Of a stretch of 64,000 bases of DNA, positions 46,067-56,499 are shown in pieces (within the stretch, counting starts at the first letter, position 1; each line of letters starts with the position of its first letter). A model generated the notes under the pieces. That model made no database searches, was not told where the DNA came from, and saw nothing but the letters and a program-made list of their open reading frames with translations. A program made the translations under genes and the position numbers. The stretch covers positions 18,774,001-18,838,000 of the forward strand of contig NC_037090.1 in assembly GCF_002994745.2 (NCBI RefSeq). Direction: 5' to 3'. Origin of the DNA: Rosa chinensis (lineage: Eukaryota > Streptophyta > Magnoliopsida > Rosales > Rosaceae).

Positions 46067-49000
46067 TCATGAGGCCAAAGACTCATTTCTAGATGTAGCA
46101 CTTTCATCTTCAAGAATTTGGTAGCTGGGGTTTCCATCCTCAGGTGAAGTTACAGGATCAGGTTCCTTTTCCCTGTAACAACAATCAATTAAGTGTTTTA
46201 GTAATGATTAATTCCAATCAGGTACTTCGACTAATTAATAAATTACACTGGATTCAAGGTCAGAACGTACGTTACTGAATAAATGATGAGTCCGATAACT
46301 ACAATTGCAAATGATAAATAGTATAACCAGTCTACCTGCAATGGGAGTAAATATCTAGTCAGGTTTACTATCAGTGTGAATGGAAGGTATTAACTTCCAG
46401 TTTTTGTAAACTCTAACAAAGTGTCAGATCATTAAGGTACCTCCTGGTGGTAGATAAAGATGCGAACAACCACAGCCCACATATCAGATGTGAGAATAGA
46501 GAGATTGAACAATGTGGCTCCACTCATCTGAAACAAAAGACCCATAAGAAATATAACAAGAAGCAGTTCAGAAAATTGCTTCACTTGCTGAATTTCTAGT
46601 TAGCTCTGCAAGTCATAATTCTGACATGAAGCAGTGAATTCTACTGAGACTTGATCAGAAGGAAGTTGACCTGAAGAACGAATGGACCAAGTGTGTACAG
46701 CATAAAGCCTGCCAATCCATAGCCAACAAAGGCCAATATCTAGAAGGAAAGAGAAAAGCGACCAATTTAAAAGGCAATGAAATAATGCAATCAGAAAAGA
46801 AAGAGATCTTCATCTCATATATTATGTAATGCAGTAACTAAAGTTTCTACAAATTCCTCTTTCCTCCACACTATATGAAATAAAAGCAATATGTAAGAAA
46901 ATATTACCCATCTCTAACAATTAATATAATTTCAAAACTCAGTTCAGTTTTTTACTGCAAGTCTAGATGGGTCCCTGCTTGCAAAAGATAATTATTTTGA
47001 AATGTTAAACAACCACCACATAAAATGATCAAGTGTTGATTAACATCTTGGTGAACTAAAGTTCGTGCTTGCTCCTGCTTGATCCTAACAGGATATCAAG
47101 GATATATCAATCTCACGTTCCAAGCAGGGTAAACAATGGCCAAAGAAATGATATTTATTCTTCAAACCCTCTAGTCCTGAGCTTATGCAACTATACGACT
47201 ACCTTGATGTTTCAACTCAAATTCTCAACACATGTGCTCAAGTTTTTTAAACAATCGACAAAAGAAATGTGATTATGATTTTCTCTCCAAGAATCTTAGT
47301 CCTAAGCTTATGCGAATAGACAACTACCTTGATGTTTGAACTCATGTAAGGAAAGTTGTCTTAAACACCCAAAAAGAACAAGTCCATTGCTCCAATATCT
47401 GGATTGGTAACAGCTTCTCAACATGTTTGACAAGACCATACATGATTTCAACATCGACTGTGACCAACTATTTTTCTGATTAGATTAACAGATAGAAACA
47501 GTGAATAACTAGTTTTGTTTCATGTTATTTCTTGTATTTCCCATCAGTAATTAAAGGGGAATGCTGTAGAACGTTCACAACAGGATATTGGACAATGGAC
47601 TATCTTTTCAGAACTGAAGTTGTGCAGTAGATCTGAAGTTACATAGAGAATTCCATCAATATAGATATAGAAAGCAGGAGGACTATGAACTAACTTTTCA
47701 GAATTGTTGTGTACTAGTTTCAAAGTTACAAAGAGAGCAAAAAAGAAAGAAACAAACATGCAGTAACTCGCACATATTTTAGGTCAAATCAAACACATAT
47801 AATACAAAGATAAGATTACTTACAAGATCTGTAGACCACTCCACTGATTCCAAACTCTTTAATTCCAGAATGGATCTAAAAGCAGGTTAAGGAGGTATTA
47901 CAGAAATATTGTTCTTCAACATTAAATCATGGACATGGTATAGATTATCTTAAGTTACTCTCTTGTATGCATTGTTTGACAAAAAGGATACATCTGACAC
48001 ACACTCACTAGAAATCCAAATACACCAATCATGCATACTACTTCAATACGATCTCTTTTCTTCACACAAAACTCCTGCATTTAGGAAGAAGAAAATCAAC
48101 TTATGTGATCGAAAAAATAAAATAATGAGAGAGAGAGAGAGATGTAATTTCAGCATAGGTTCAGTGGTTTTCAATGTTCTGTTGACATCACCACTTCTGT
48201 AGCTATGAATGGGCATAGGAAAAGAGATTTAACTTTCAGGGGAACAGTTTCAAATGTTTAATCGTAACATCCGGCCTATAATTGCTTCCTTGACTTAACT
48301 GGTGCCCACCTGCCTTTTATAGGATAAAGTAAGAGAAAATAGAAGACAGTCTGAAAGAGTTCACCAACCTCACCAACATTGCTCAGTGCAAAGAAAATTG
48401 TTCCTGCTATGACCAGGACATCTCCAAGAAGAGGTTGTGAACCACCTGAAGGATGAATCAAAAATGACCACAAGGTTCTACATAACTGGTATGACTCGTG
48501 ATAGATTTCTCTCTCTCTTTTGGAATTTGTTTTTTATATACTTGTTATTCTGAGTGTGTTCTTTGGACCTAGAAATGCTTCACTAATTGGAGATCACTTT
48601 GAAGAGAATTATCAATTCATAACTCTCACACTCTAGTCTTCCTGATCATTAAACAAAATTTAAGATAAGTCCAGAAGGCCAAAGACAGAAAGTCACCTCC
48701 ACCAGCTACCCCTGCATCAGAGAGGAGCACTATGCCAAGCCCAACCACACAGAGGGCTGCACCAAACAATTGCCATATGGAATATCGAGTGCCGAGGAAG
48801 ATCCATGTGAGAATTAGCACCCAAGCGATTGTAAAACAGTCCAATAATGTCACACTAGTTATTGATGAGAACTGATATGCTTCATTTACTGCATTTAAAA
48901 CACCACGTATGTTAATTTGACCCCAAGTTACTACTAGCACATAGGTGTCCAACAAAAAATTATCAATAAAAATGAATTTAACTAGCATTACACTCAGCTA

Positions 49001-49576
49001 ATAGATCTTCTACACAACTAATGGCTAGTATTTGAAAGAAAGCTGAGGCATTAGTACTCACCAAGATAGTTCCCTTGAACATCCACAAACCCCAAGAGAA
49101 GATACCAATACCAAGAAACCTACAAACTCCAAAGTTTCAAACTTCTTCATTGCACACTTGACCAAACAAAATATAATTTAATTCTTGAAAACTGACAAGT
49201 AAGTAACTTCAACTCGTGATCATATCGAGGCAAGCAATGCTTGAAAACTGAGATCATACCCGTAATTTCTCACGCCTATGCAGCAAGATTCCTCCATAAA
49301 CCAAAGCCAAAAGCAAGTAAGTGAACAAGGTCTGTGTAATCGGCGTATCCACACCTGCATTCACATAAAAAAAACCATAATCAAAAGAGACAGGGTCCGA
49401 ACTTCGAACTGGGTTTTTTCTGGGTTTATGTTATAGTTACCGAGATTGGCTATGAGAGATGAAGTGAAGCTCATGAGTGCGAGAAAGAAGGAGAGGAGCT
49501 GACCCAGGAACAACATGTACAGCGTTCGCAAGTTGACATGGCTTCTCCACCAGGCGGATGATGTCAAGAAGCTCAT
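46067..49576 (-). CDS. SLC35F-family (DMT superfamily) membrane transporter, eleven exons
   Basis: The exons are 49441-49576, 49260-49354, 49062-49119, 48697-48888, 48369-48445, 48001-48074, 47824-47875, 46671-46739, 46441-46527, 46271-46335 and 46067-46172, for about 336 residues. The protein is mostly membrane segments, about ten, as in the drug/metabolite transporter superfamily. Conserved parts are LVYGGILLHRREKLR, VSWYWYLLLGFVDVQGNYLV, LGTRYSIWQLFGAALCVVGL, LLGDVLVIAGTIFFALSNVG, EEFCVKKRDRIEVV and LFNLSILTSDMWAVVVRIF, with a hydrophilic C-terminus. Plant members are annotated as solute carrier family 35 member F1-like; the substrate is not known. The exon 6 donor is the weakest call: the frame needs the GTGTGT donor at 48000, and the junction lacks about two residues expected from relatives. 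Other junctions are clean. Confidence 0.92.
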
Positions 49577-49780
49577 AGCTCAGCTCTGATGATATATCTC
49601 AGTGTCTTAAGTTATTTGGTGAGAGGGAATTTCTTGGAGCCATTTGAATATATAGCGAGAGACGAGAGTGATTCTGAGAGATCTGCTGGTGGGTAGTGTG
49701 TCTGCACTAGTGTGCAACTACCGTTCTTGGGTTTCTGAACCGCGAGAGGGAGAGGGAGTCTCGGCGGGCTGAAGATGCGT

Positions 49781-49819
49781 CACGTGCACTTCAATTTTTT
49801 CTGCCAGTAGTGTCACGTG
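49781..49819. promoter_or_regulatory. Two CACGTG G-boxes upstream of the SLC35F gene
   Basis: CACGTG occurs at 49781-49786 (GCGTCACGTGCAC) and 49814-49819 (GTGTCACGTGGT), about 205 to 245 bases upstream of the ATG at 49576. Both have the ACGT core seen in bZIP and ABRE sites. Function is inferred only from the motif. Confidence 0.45.
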
Positions 49820-50333
49820 GTTTTTTTTTTTTTTTCCTCCTCTCTTTTTCCAGTTGGAGACGTGTCACATATTGACTGATTTTCAAGTAGGAATTACCTT
49901 ACAGTTTTTGACAGTCACAGGAATTACCTTTGACAATTTACCGCAATGTATTTGATGGGAGGTTCCATAAAGGACGTTCTGACCAAAAACGAGCACTTCC
50001 CAAAGGCTCAAAGACCACCGAGTCATCCACCAGTCCCATTCCCAGGCATCTCTTCTTTCTCTTTCCCTTGTATATAATTTTATTTAAATTCCGACGCGAT
50101 GTAATAGTCGAGTACATCGCGTCTAAATAATATGATCTACATCGCCATCGTCCATCATAATAACTAAATCTGTAACTTCTATTTAGGTCGAGAGTTGGTT
50201 ATGGTGTTAACAAGGACAAAATGATGCCGCGATCTGGCTAGACTCAGTGCACATCGCGTTCTAGCCTCACGATCTTTATCTCAATTTTTGTATGACTTGT
50301 CTTCATACAAATGCAAGGGCTTGAGGAGGAGAC
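49820..50333. other. Gap between SLC35F promoter and the Harbinger element
   Basis: No gene was seen; a poly-T run and unremarkable sequence. Confidence 0.4.
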
Positions 50334-50619
50334 ATAGGCTATGTTTGGGGGGGCTTTTTTGCTCCCCTGCTTATAAGCACAAGAGCATCTGGCGTTTGGT
50401 AAGCCAGCTTATTTTCAGGCTTTAATAAAAGCTGCCCCAGCTTATGGCGAAAAGCAGAAGCCGGCTCCCCCCAGCTTTTAAAAGCCAGAAGCTCGGAGTG
50501 TTACTGTAGCGGTAACACTGTTCATTAATGAATTTTCCAAAATCCCGTTTTGTATCCTCCGTTGGCTGAAACAATTACAGCCGATGCCACCGACCCTCCA
50601 TCAGTCTCTCGATCCCGTC

Positions 50620-51080
50620 TCTCACTCGATCCCATCTCTCATCTCCCTCTGCTCTCTCCCATCTCCCCTCTCCCCTCTGCTCGATCTCCCTGCTCGATCT
50701 CCCATCGGTCTCCGGTCGATCTCCCATCTCCATCCGGTCGATCTCCCTTTGCTCGGTCTCCGGTCGATCTCCCATCTCCATCGGTCGATCTCCCATCTCC
50801 ATCCGGTCGATCTCTGCTCGGTCTCTGCTCGGTCTCCGGTCGATCTCCCTCTGCTCGATCTCCGGTCGATCTCCTCCGCTCGATCTCCCCCGCTCGATCT
50901 CCGGTCGATCTCCTCCGCTCGGTCTCCCCCGCTCGATCTCCGCCCGATCTCCGCTCGGTCTCCGCCCGATCTCCGCTCGGTCTCCGCCCGATCTCCGCTC
51001 GGTCTCCGGTCGATCTCTGCTCGGTCTCTGCTCGGTCTCTGCTCGGTCTATCTCCTCTGCTCGGTCTCCCTCTGTTCGAT
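50620..51080. repeat. Minisatellite with an 11-bp unit
   Basis: Units such as GCTCGATCTCC, GGTCGATCTCC, GCTCGGTCTCC and GCCCGATCTCC follow one another about 35 to 40 times, most regular at 50930-51010. Because 11 is not a multiple of three, the array reads as a repeated 11-residue pattern in each frame and stays open in several, giving Ser/Arg/Pro-rich frames that are unlikely to be real proteins. Confidence 0.85.
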
Positions 51081-51199
51081 CTCCCTCTCACAGAACCCAT
51101 CCAATCACAGAACGCATCCAACCAGTCTCCCTCTGTTCGATCTCCCTCTCACAGAACGCATCTCGGCCTCTTTTCGAATCAAGCAAGTCAGTCTCCCTC

Positions 51200-51580
51200 T
51201 GCTTCGTTCTAATTGTTGTTATAATTATTGTTATTTTCGTAGTTCTTGTTAAATTCGTAGATTGTTGTTATAATTGTTGTTAAATTCGCAGTTCTTGTTA
51301 AATTCGTTGTTCTGCTTCGTTCTAAGTGTTGTTGTAATTGTTGTTATAATTGTTGTTATTTTCGTAGTTGTTAAATTCGCAGTTCTGCAAAGATTTAGAT
51401 TGTTGTTCTAATTGTTGTTATAATTGTTGTTATTTTCGTAGTTGTTAAATTCGCAGTTCTGCAAAGATTCTAATTGTTGTTCTAATTGTTGTTATTGTCG
51501 TAGTTCTTGTTATAATTGTTGGTTATATCTTTTACAAACCAGAATAGCAGGTAATTGTTGTTATAATTGGCGTTTCAGGT
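51200..51580. repeat. AT-rich degenerate tandem repeat
   Basis: Repeated TTGTTATAATTGTTGTTATT and TCGTAGTTGTTAAATTCGCA units (longest unit about 90 bp) lie between the minisatellite and the captured exon. It may be an expanded intron of the original transposase gene. Confidence 0.7.
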
Positions 51581-51674
51581 ACATTGCCATATTGAAAGAA
51601 AATTTAGCATCTTTCATGCTTTCATATTTACTCTTGAGAGAACTACTTGATATCTGAACAACTGTTGAGGGCAG

Positions 51675-52042
51675 ATTTATTCCAACAAAGAAGAATCAGA
51701 GGAGAAAGAAATTGCACAATGAGATCACATTGATGCTACGAAATATTATCCGGAACAAAATGAATGCCATAAGAGCCGGAGAATCAAGTGTTGATGACTT
51801 GCTAGGCCTACTGTTGCAGACAGACACATTTATCAAAAAATATAAGTAGCAGCACAACAAGCAAGGAGATGATGACAATTGAAGATGTGGTTGAGGAATG
51901 CAAGATGTTCTACCTTGCTGGCCAAGAAACAACCTCAAGCTTGTTAACATGGACCATGATTGTCTTGGCTATGCACCCAGACGGGCAAGAAAAGGCAAGA
52001 GAAGAAGTCCTAAGAGTCTGTGGAAAAAAGGAATCCAATTTT
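51675..52042 (+). pseudogene. Captured cytochrome P450 (CYP72A-type) exon
   Basis: After a splice-acceptor-like GAGGGCAG, the frame reads FIPTKKNQRRKKLHNEITLM, NKMNAIRAGESSVDDLLGLL, then after a one-base shift in an A-run MMTIEDVVEECKMFYLAGQE and TTSSLLTWTMIVLAMHPD. This is the CYP72A exon starting at F-L-P-T-K and running through the I-helix, whose oxygen-binding motif is present as AGQETTS, to REEVLRVCGKK. The heme-binding cysteine region and the N-terminus are absent. The kept intron end indicates DNA-level capture. One change (HPDG where relatives have HPDW) and the frameshift show decay. Confidence 0.85.
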
Positions 52043-52181
52043 GGGGTGTTGGGTTCAATTTGGGGTGTTGGGTTCAAACAGAACAAGTCATATTGAAGTT
52101 ATGGGAATGCTATTGTGGTGATAGACATTTTGTGATGCTTTGAATGAAGTTTTGTTAAAATTTGACATTTCTTTATTTTAC

Positions 52182-52650
52182 AGGAAAATATTATGTTGTA
52201 GATTCCGGATACCCTCAAATGAATGGATTTTTGGGACCTTATAAAGGTCCGAGACAACATTTTCAACAATACCGTAGGCAAGAACCAAGAAATGAAAAAG
52301 AGGTATTTAACCAAGCACACTCTTCTCTTAGAGGCGTTATAGAACGCACATTTGGAGTTTGGAAAAAAAAGTGGAAGATTTTAAGGGACATGCAAGGTTA
52401 TTCATTTGAAAAGCAAGTGAAGATTGTCATTGCTACCATGACACTTCATAATTATATACGGATACATGCACAAGGTGATAGACATTTTGTCCGCAGTGAA
52501 GAAAGAGAAGGTTATGGGTCAAGTGGTGAGATAGAAATGGATGATGATGTACAAGAAGAATATCATGGTCACGGTGCACAAGAAATGGAAGCAATAAGAA
52601 ATAGCATTACTCAAAGTTTGATGAATGCGCGTAATAACGTGAACATTTGA
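52182..52650 (+). pseudogene. PIF/Harbinger transposase (DDE_Tnp_4), C-terminal third
   Basis: From an acceptor (TTTATTTTACAG) the frame reads GKYYVVDSGYPQMNGFLGPY, NEKEVFNQAHSSLRGVIERT, FGVWKKKWKILRDMQ and QVKIVIATMTLHNYIRIH, followed by an acidic tail ending MNARNNVNI and a stop. These match the end of plant HARBI1-like nucleases (DSGYPN..FL.PY, R-x-x-I-E-R-x-F-G-V-W-K, TLHN). The third catalytic residue, Glu of IERTFGVW, is present. The exons with the first two Asp are absent from the window; the P450 piece lies where they should be. Confidence 0.9.
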
Positions 52651-53257
52651 TGTGAACTAGAAACTATGATTTATAATAATATAGTCACCATGATTTAAAA
52701 TCATATTGTCCAATATTAATCAAATAGTCACCATGCTTTATAAAAATTCAAAGTTAACAAAAATTAATACGGACATAACAAAGATTAAAAAGAATAACAA
52801 GATCATTTGAACAATATTGTTTTATATACAATTAATTAAGCAAAATAATCTCTCATGTCCAATTCGGTCATTCCACAAATAAAAAGCACAAGCCAGTTTG
52901 ATTTACCAAACACTTTGCCACTGCTTCTGCCACTGACAGCCCTTATAAAAAGCCAGTTTACCAAACACTCAGCAGCTTTGCTTTTCAGCCACTTATTCTC
53001 AGAAATAAGCAGAAGCCAGCTTTTTCTCAAGGAACAGCCATACCAAACATAGCCATAGAGCTACCATGTCGAAGCCACCACACGGTACAAAGGGATTGGT
53101 AATAGAAATCAAACGAGCCAGTCAACTAAGGCGAGTGAGCTTGCATTAGTCAATCTATTTGCGCTTCTAGTTGGAGTTAATAGCAGGCATCGAGGCTTTA
53201 CAACGTGGGTAAAGGGAAGCTAAAGTGTGGCCGGACCAATTTGGATACGGATGGAGA

Positions 53258-54222
53258 AATATTAACCTGAAAAATTCAGGTACCATATTCAAATTATTAT
53301 GCCAAGGCCAATTTGATACCCAGATTCTTAAAAGTATCAATGTGATACCTAAAGACATATTTTGACATCAACATGATATTTCCGTCAAAAATTTGTAACG
53401 GCTCCGTTTATTTGCTGACGTGGCAAGCACGTGGAGACAAAAAAAAGTTAGATGACCAACTTACCCAATTATTTTTGTTAATTCATTTTTCTTTTCTTTT
53501 CTTTTCTTTTCTTCTTATTCTTTTGGGATTTTGATCTAACTAAACCACCGCAACCTCCGAAGCAAGCTCCGCCACCACATTTCCTTACTTATCTGACAAT
53601 GTCATCAGCCACCAACAACCCACCCCAAAATGAATTTCAATTTCGGCCTCGAATGCAAGCTCGACCTCGACGACAGTTACCACACCCAACATTAAGAATC
53701 TCACATTACATGCAAATGTAGAAATTTGACAACTTCTAATCCAATTCAAATTGAGAAAACAAGAACAAACAATGTCTGAAAATAAGAACAAACAATTCAA
53801 CTTCTAATCCAAAATTTCAATCTCCCATCTCCACTATCAAAATTAGAATCCCACCTAAAAAATTTCACGGTCAATATGAGAGGCAGCCGGCAACCCAAGC
53901 CGTCGATGAACCCACGGCCACCATCAAGGCCGCTCGACCGCTTCCACCATCTCGACTCCGTAGCCAGCAGCCGCCCCTCTATCGGAATCAGCGGTGGCCC
54001 CGGTGGCTCCATCTCCAACGTCGACCTATACAAAGACCGCTCCTACCAGCAATTCGCCCTCTCCGCCATCAATTCCTACCTCTTCTCTCACTCCCTCTAA
54101 GACTTCCTCAAATTCCCATCCCTCTCGCCAGAAGTGTCACCGAGGCCCTCAAATTCCTCGTCGCCCTTTCGGTGACCCTCGAATTAGAACCTTCTCCAGT
54201 CACAGCAGACGAGAGTCGCCGA

Positions 54223-54272
<50 letters not shown>

Positions 54273-54493
54273 TGTGTTTTTTTTTTTCTGGCATTGATAA
54301 AAATATCACATGGAGCCCACGTGCTTACCACGTCAACAACTAGACGGAGTCGTTAGGTATTTTTTACGGAAGTATCACGTTGATGTCAAAAATTGTCTTT
54401 GGGTATCCCATTGATACTTTTGAGAGTTCGGATATCAAATTGGCCTTAGTAGAATAGTTTGAGGACAGTACCTGAACTTTTCTCAATATTAAC
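53258..54493. mobile_element. Third MULE-like element, perfect 9-bp target duplication, carrying an NDC80 piece
   Basis: The element proper is about 53267-54484. The target duplication aatattaac is exact at 53258-53266 and 54485-54493. Inverted repeats of about 130 bp share TTCAGGTAC, GGCCAATTTGATA and AAAGTATCAATG. The TIR is a different family from the elements at 40359 and 43324. No transposase; the interior holds the NDC80 fragment and a (GA)n run at 54230-54268. Confidence 0.9.
53876..54172 (+). pseudogene. Captured 5' fragment of NDC80 (HEC1) kinetochore gene
   Basis: The frame begins MRGSRQPKPSMNPRPPSRPL, then DRFHHLDSVASSRPSIGISG, GPGGSISNVDLYKDRSYQQF and ALSAINSYLFSHSL, then a stop. 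In the next frame TEALKFLVAL follows at 54139-54168. Plant NDC80 starts MRG, has an ASSRPSSIG stretch, D-R-S then a helix ending I-N-x-[YF]-L-x-x-H, and then ETLKFL-S, so this is the basic N-terminal tail and the first helices of the CH domain with a frameshift between. Nothing further of the gene is present. Confidence 0.75.
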
Positions 54494-54665
54494 TAATAGA
54501 GTAATAGCTTCAATGTTCTTGGGTAAGGCGAAGGTGATATGGTAGATCATGTAGTTATAGCTCATGCTATGAATTGCCATTGTGTCTGTTTTTTCTTTTT
54601 TTGGAAAGTGTTTGGAACCCGCCTAACTGGGAGGCTCAGCTCCATGCCCTATTCGATTATTATAT
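54494..54665. other. Short gap
   Basis: Sequence between two MULE-like elements; nothing recognised. Confidence 0.3.
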
Positions 54666-56160
54666 AGGATTAATTTCATTTTACCGCCTGAGGTTTGGGG
54701 GGAAACATCATTTCACTACATGTACTCTCAATTTTGAATTTTTACCACCTAAGATTTCAAATTTTAATCTTCCGTGTCCAATCTCTCATGTTCCATCCAA
54801 ATTGGACTTTAACTGTTGATGTGGACGTTAACTTTCTCACTTTGGACCCACTTGAGGAGCTAAATGACACTTTTAACCCTTGTCTTCTTCCTTACGCAGT
54901 AATCACCCTCTGATCTGCTCGTTTTGCAATCGATCACATAATCAAACCCATTTCACAAAACCAAATCAGCCACTACAAACTATTTCTTCGAAACCATCGC
55001 AGAATTAAACCAATTTCACAAAACCACCAAAACCTCGATCCTGGTGGCTAAAACACGCTAAATCAGATTTCGGCTGGGGTTCAAGAGCAGCCCCATGATC
55101 CGCTGCCCGGGGCAGCCGCGAAGTTTGTTTCATGACCTCCTTGGAAGACTTGATCCACCCTCCAATGAGAACTCTCTGACCTTGTTTCATCTATCAGTAC
55201 TATTGGAGGCTACCATCACTGTGGTCCAAGATGGTTTCAAAACTACCCGATTGGAGTCTATTAGAGATAAGGTTTGAAAGATTTAGAGAGTTGAGAAATG
55301 AGATTGTTGAGATCATGAAGATGGGTGAAGGCCATACTAGTGATTAACAGAAGAGATTGGATGCTTTGCTAGGAAGTCGCCGACCTTTTGTTGTCACGTG
55401 CTGGTGGTTCTGGGTCGACGCCGTAGTCTACAGTTCTGTCAGGGTCTCATTCCTTCACTACCTCGCTAGTCTGAGCGAACCCCGGCCTCAATCAATCAAC
55501 TAGTCTTTTCGCCATCGAATCGTACGTGCAGCGTCTTTGGGGATCGACGGTCGTGGGGGCAACGAGGGTTTGGAGAAGAATATGAATTTTTGAATTGAGG
55601 CGCTGATGTTGTTGACAATGGTTACTGGGGAGTCATCGATGTCCGGCGGTGTTCGAAAATCGATTGATCAGCGAACTGATCTGAATATGTCTTGCATTTG
55701 CTTTCTCTGAGATTTGTGAGAGGAAGAGAGGTAAGGTATTGCTGCTGCTGCTGCTGCTATTGTAGTTTCATTTGGTAGGCAAAAGAGAGTGAGAATGATT
55801 TGAGAGAGTGGTGGTAGGTGTGCTTCGCCACCTGGTGAAGGTGGCCGATGGCGAGGGTTTTTGGGGAGCGGCGAGAATGGATAGAGATAGAGAGTAAAGG
55901 AGGGAGAGGAAGAGTAGGGGTTGAGGCTTTGAGGAGAGGAGGACCTAATGAAGAAGAAGACTAGTATTTTGTCGTGTTTTTTTTTTTGGTGTGAAATGAC
56001 CATTTTAGTCCTTAAAGTGGGTCTCATGATTGTACTTAACGTTTAATTTGGATGAAGAATAAGAAATTGGACACGGAAGATTAAAATTTGAAACCTTAGG
56101 GGGTATAGAGTGAAATGATGACACCCCCAAACCTCAGGGGGGTAAACTGAAATTAATCCT
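54666..56160. mobile_element. Fourth MULE-like element with long inverted repeats
   Basis: The ends AGGATTAATTTCATTTTACC (54666) and its near-complement ending at 56160 start inverted repeats of about 130 bp (shared CCTGAGGTTTGGGGG, TTCAAATTTTAATCTTCCGT). Size 1.5 kb, no transposase. The flanks show no perfect 9-bp duplication. The interior has gene-like GC-rich stretches (55080-55300, 55380-55680) that could not be named, and a CTG microsatellite near 55741-55757. Confidence 0.75.
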
Positions 56161-56499
56161 AATATTTATTAAAAATAAAGTAGGGGGAGGGGGAGGGGGA
56201 ACATAAAACCTAAACCTCTAGCCACGGAATACAACTTACATAGATTCTCGTAGAGTACATTATGAATAATAGCAAGAGTCTCCGCTAACCATACATCATT
56301 AAGAAAATAGTTGTGCTAACCTATCAGCAACTTTTCTTAATGATACTCTACGAGGCCGTTTGTACACTTATTTAAAATTTAACTAGCATACACTTATTTA
56401 AAAATTTGCTTTCCTATAGATATGTCAAACTTGGATAGATTGGAAAGCAGCCATGTAGTCTTTACAATCTTCCAATACTCAGCCCACTATGGATAGATC
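56161..56499. other. Gap before LINE remnant
   Basis: May include decayed 3' sequence of the LINE at 56500-57520; nothing sure was seen. Confidence 0.3.

Larger units (their letters stand above)
50334..53057 (+). mobile_element. PIF/Harbinger element carrying a cytochrome P450 fragment
   Basis: The element proper is 50337-53054. Terminal inverted repeats are GGCTATGTTTGG at 50337 and CCAAACATAGCC ending at 53054, flanked by ata on both sides (50334-50336, 53055-53057), the 3-bp size typical of PIF/Harbinger although not the usual TWA. Both ends are rich in GCTTATAAGC-like and CCAAACACT motifs. Contents in order: an 11-bp minisatellite, an AT-rich repeat block, a CYP72A exon (51675-52042) and the C-terminal third of the transposase (52182-52650). 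The transposase N-terminus and any Myb-like second gene are missing, so the element is not autonomous. Confidence 0.88.

Noticed and set aside
50550..51252. Two long plus-strand frames (about 220 codons) and a 160-codon minus-strand frame of Ser/Arg/Pro-rich repeats
   Set aside because: They are read-outs of the 11-bp minisatellite in different frames, overlapping on both strands, with no independent coding evidence.
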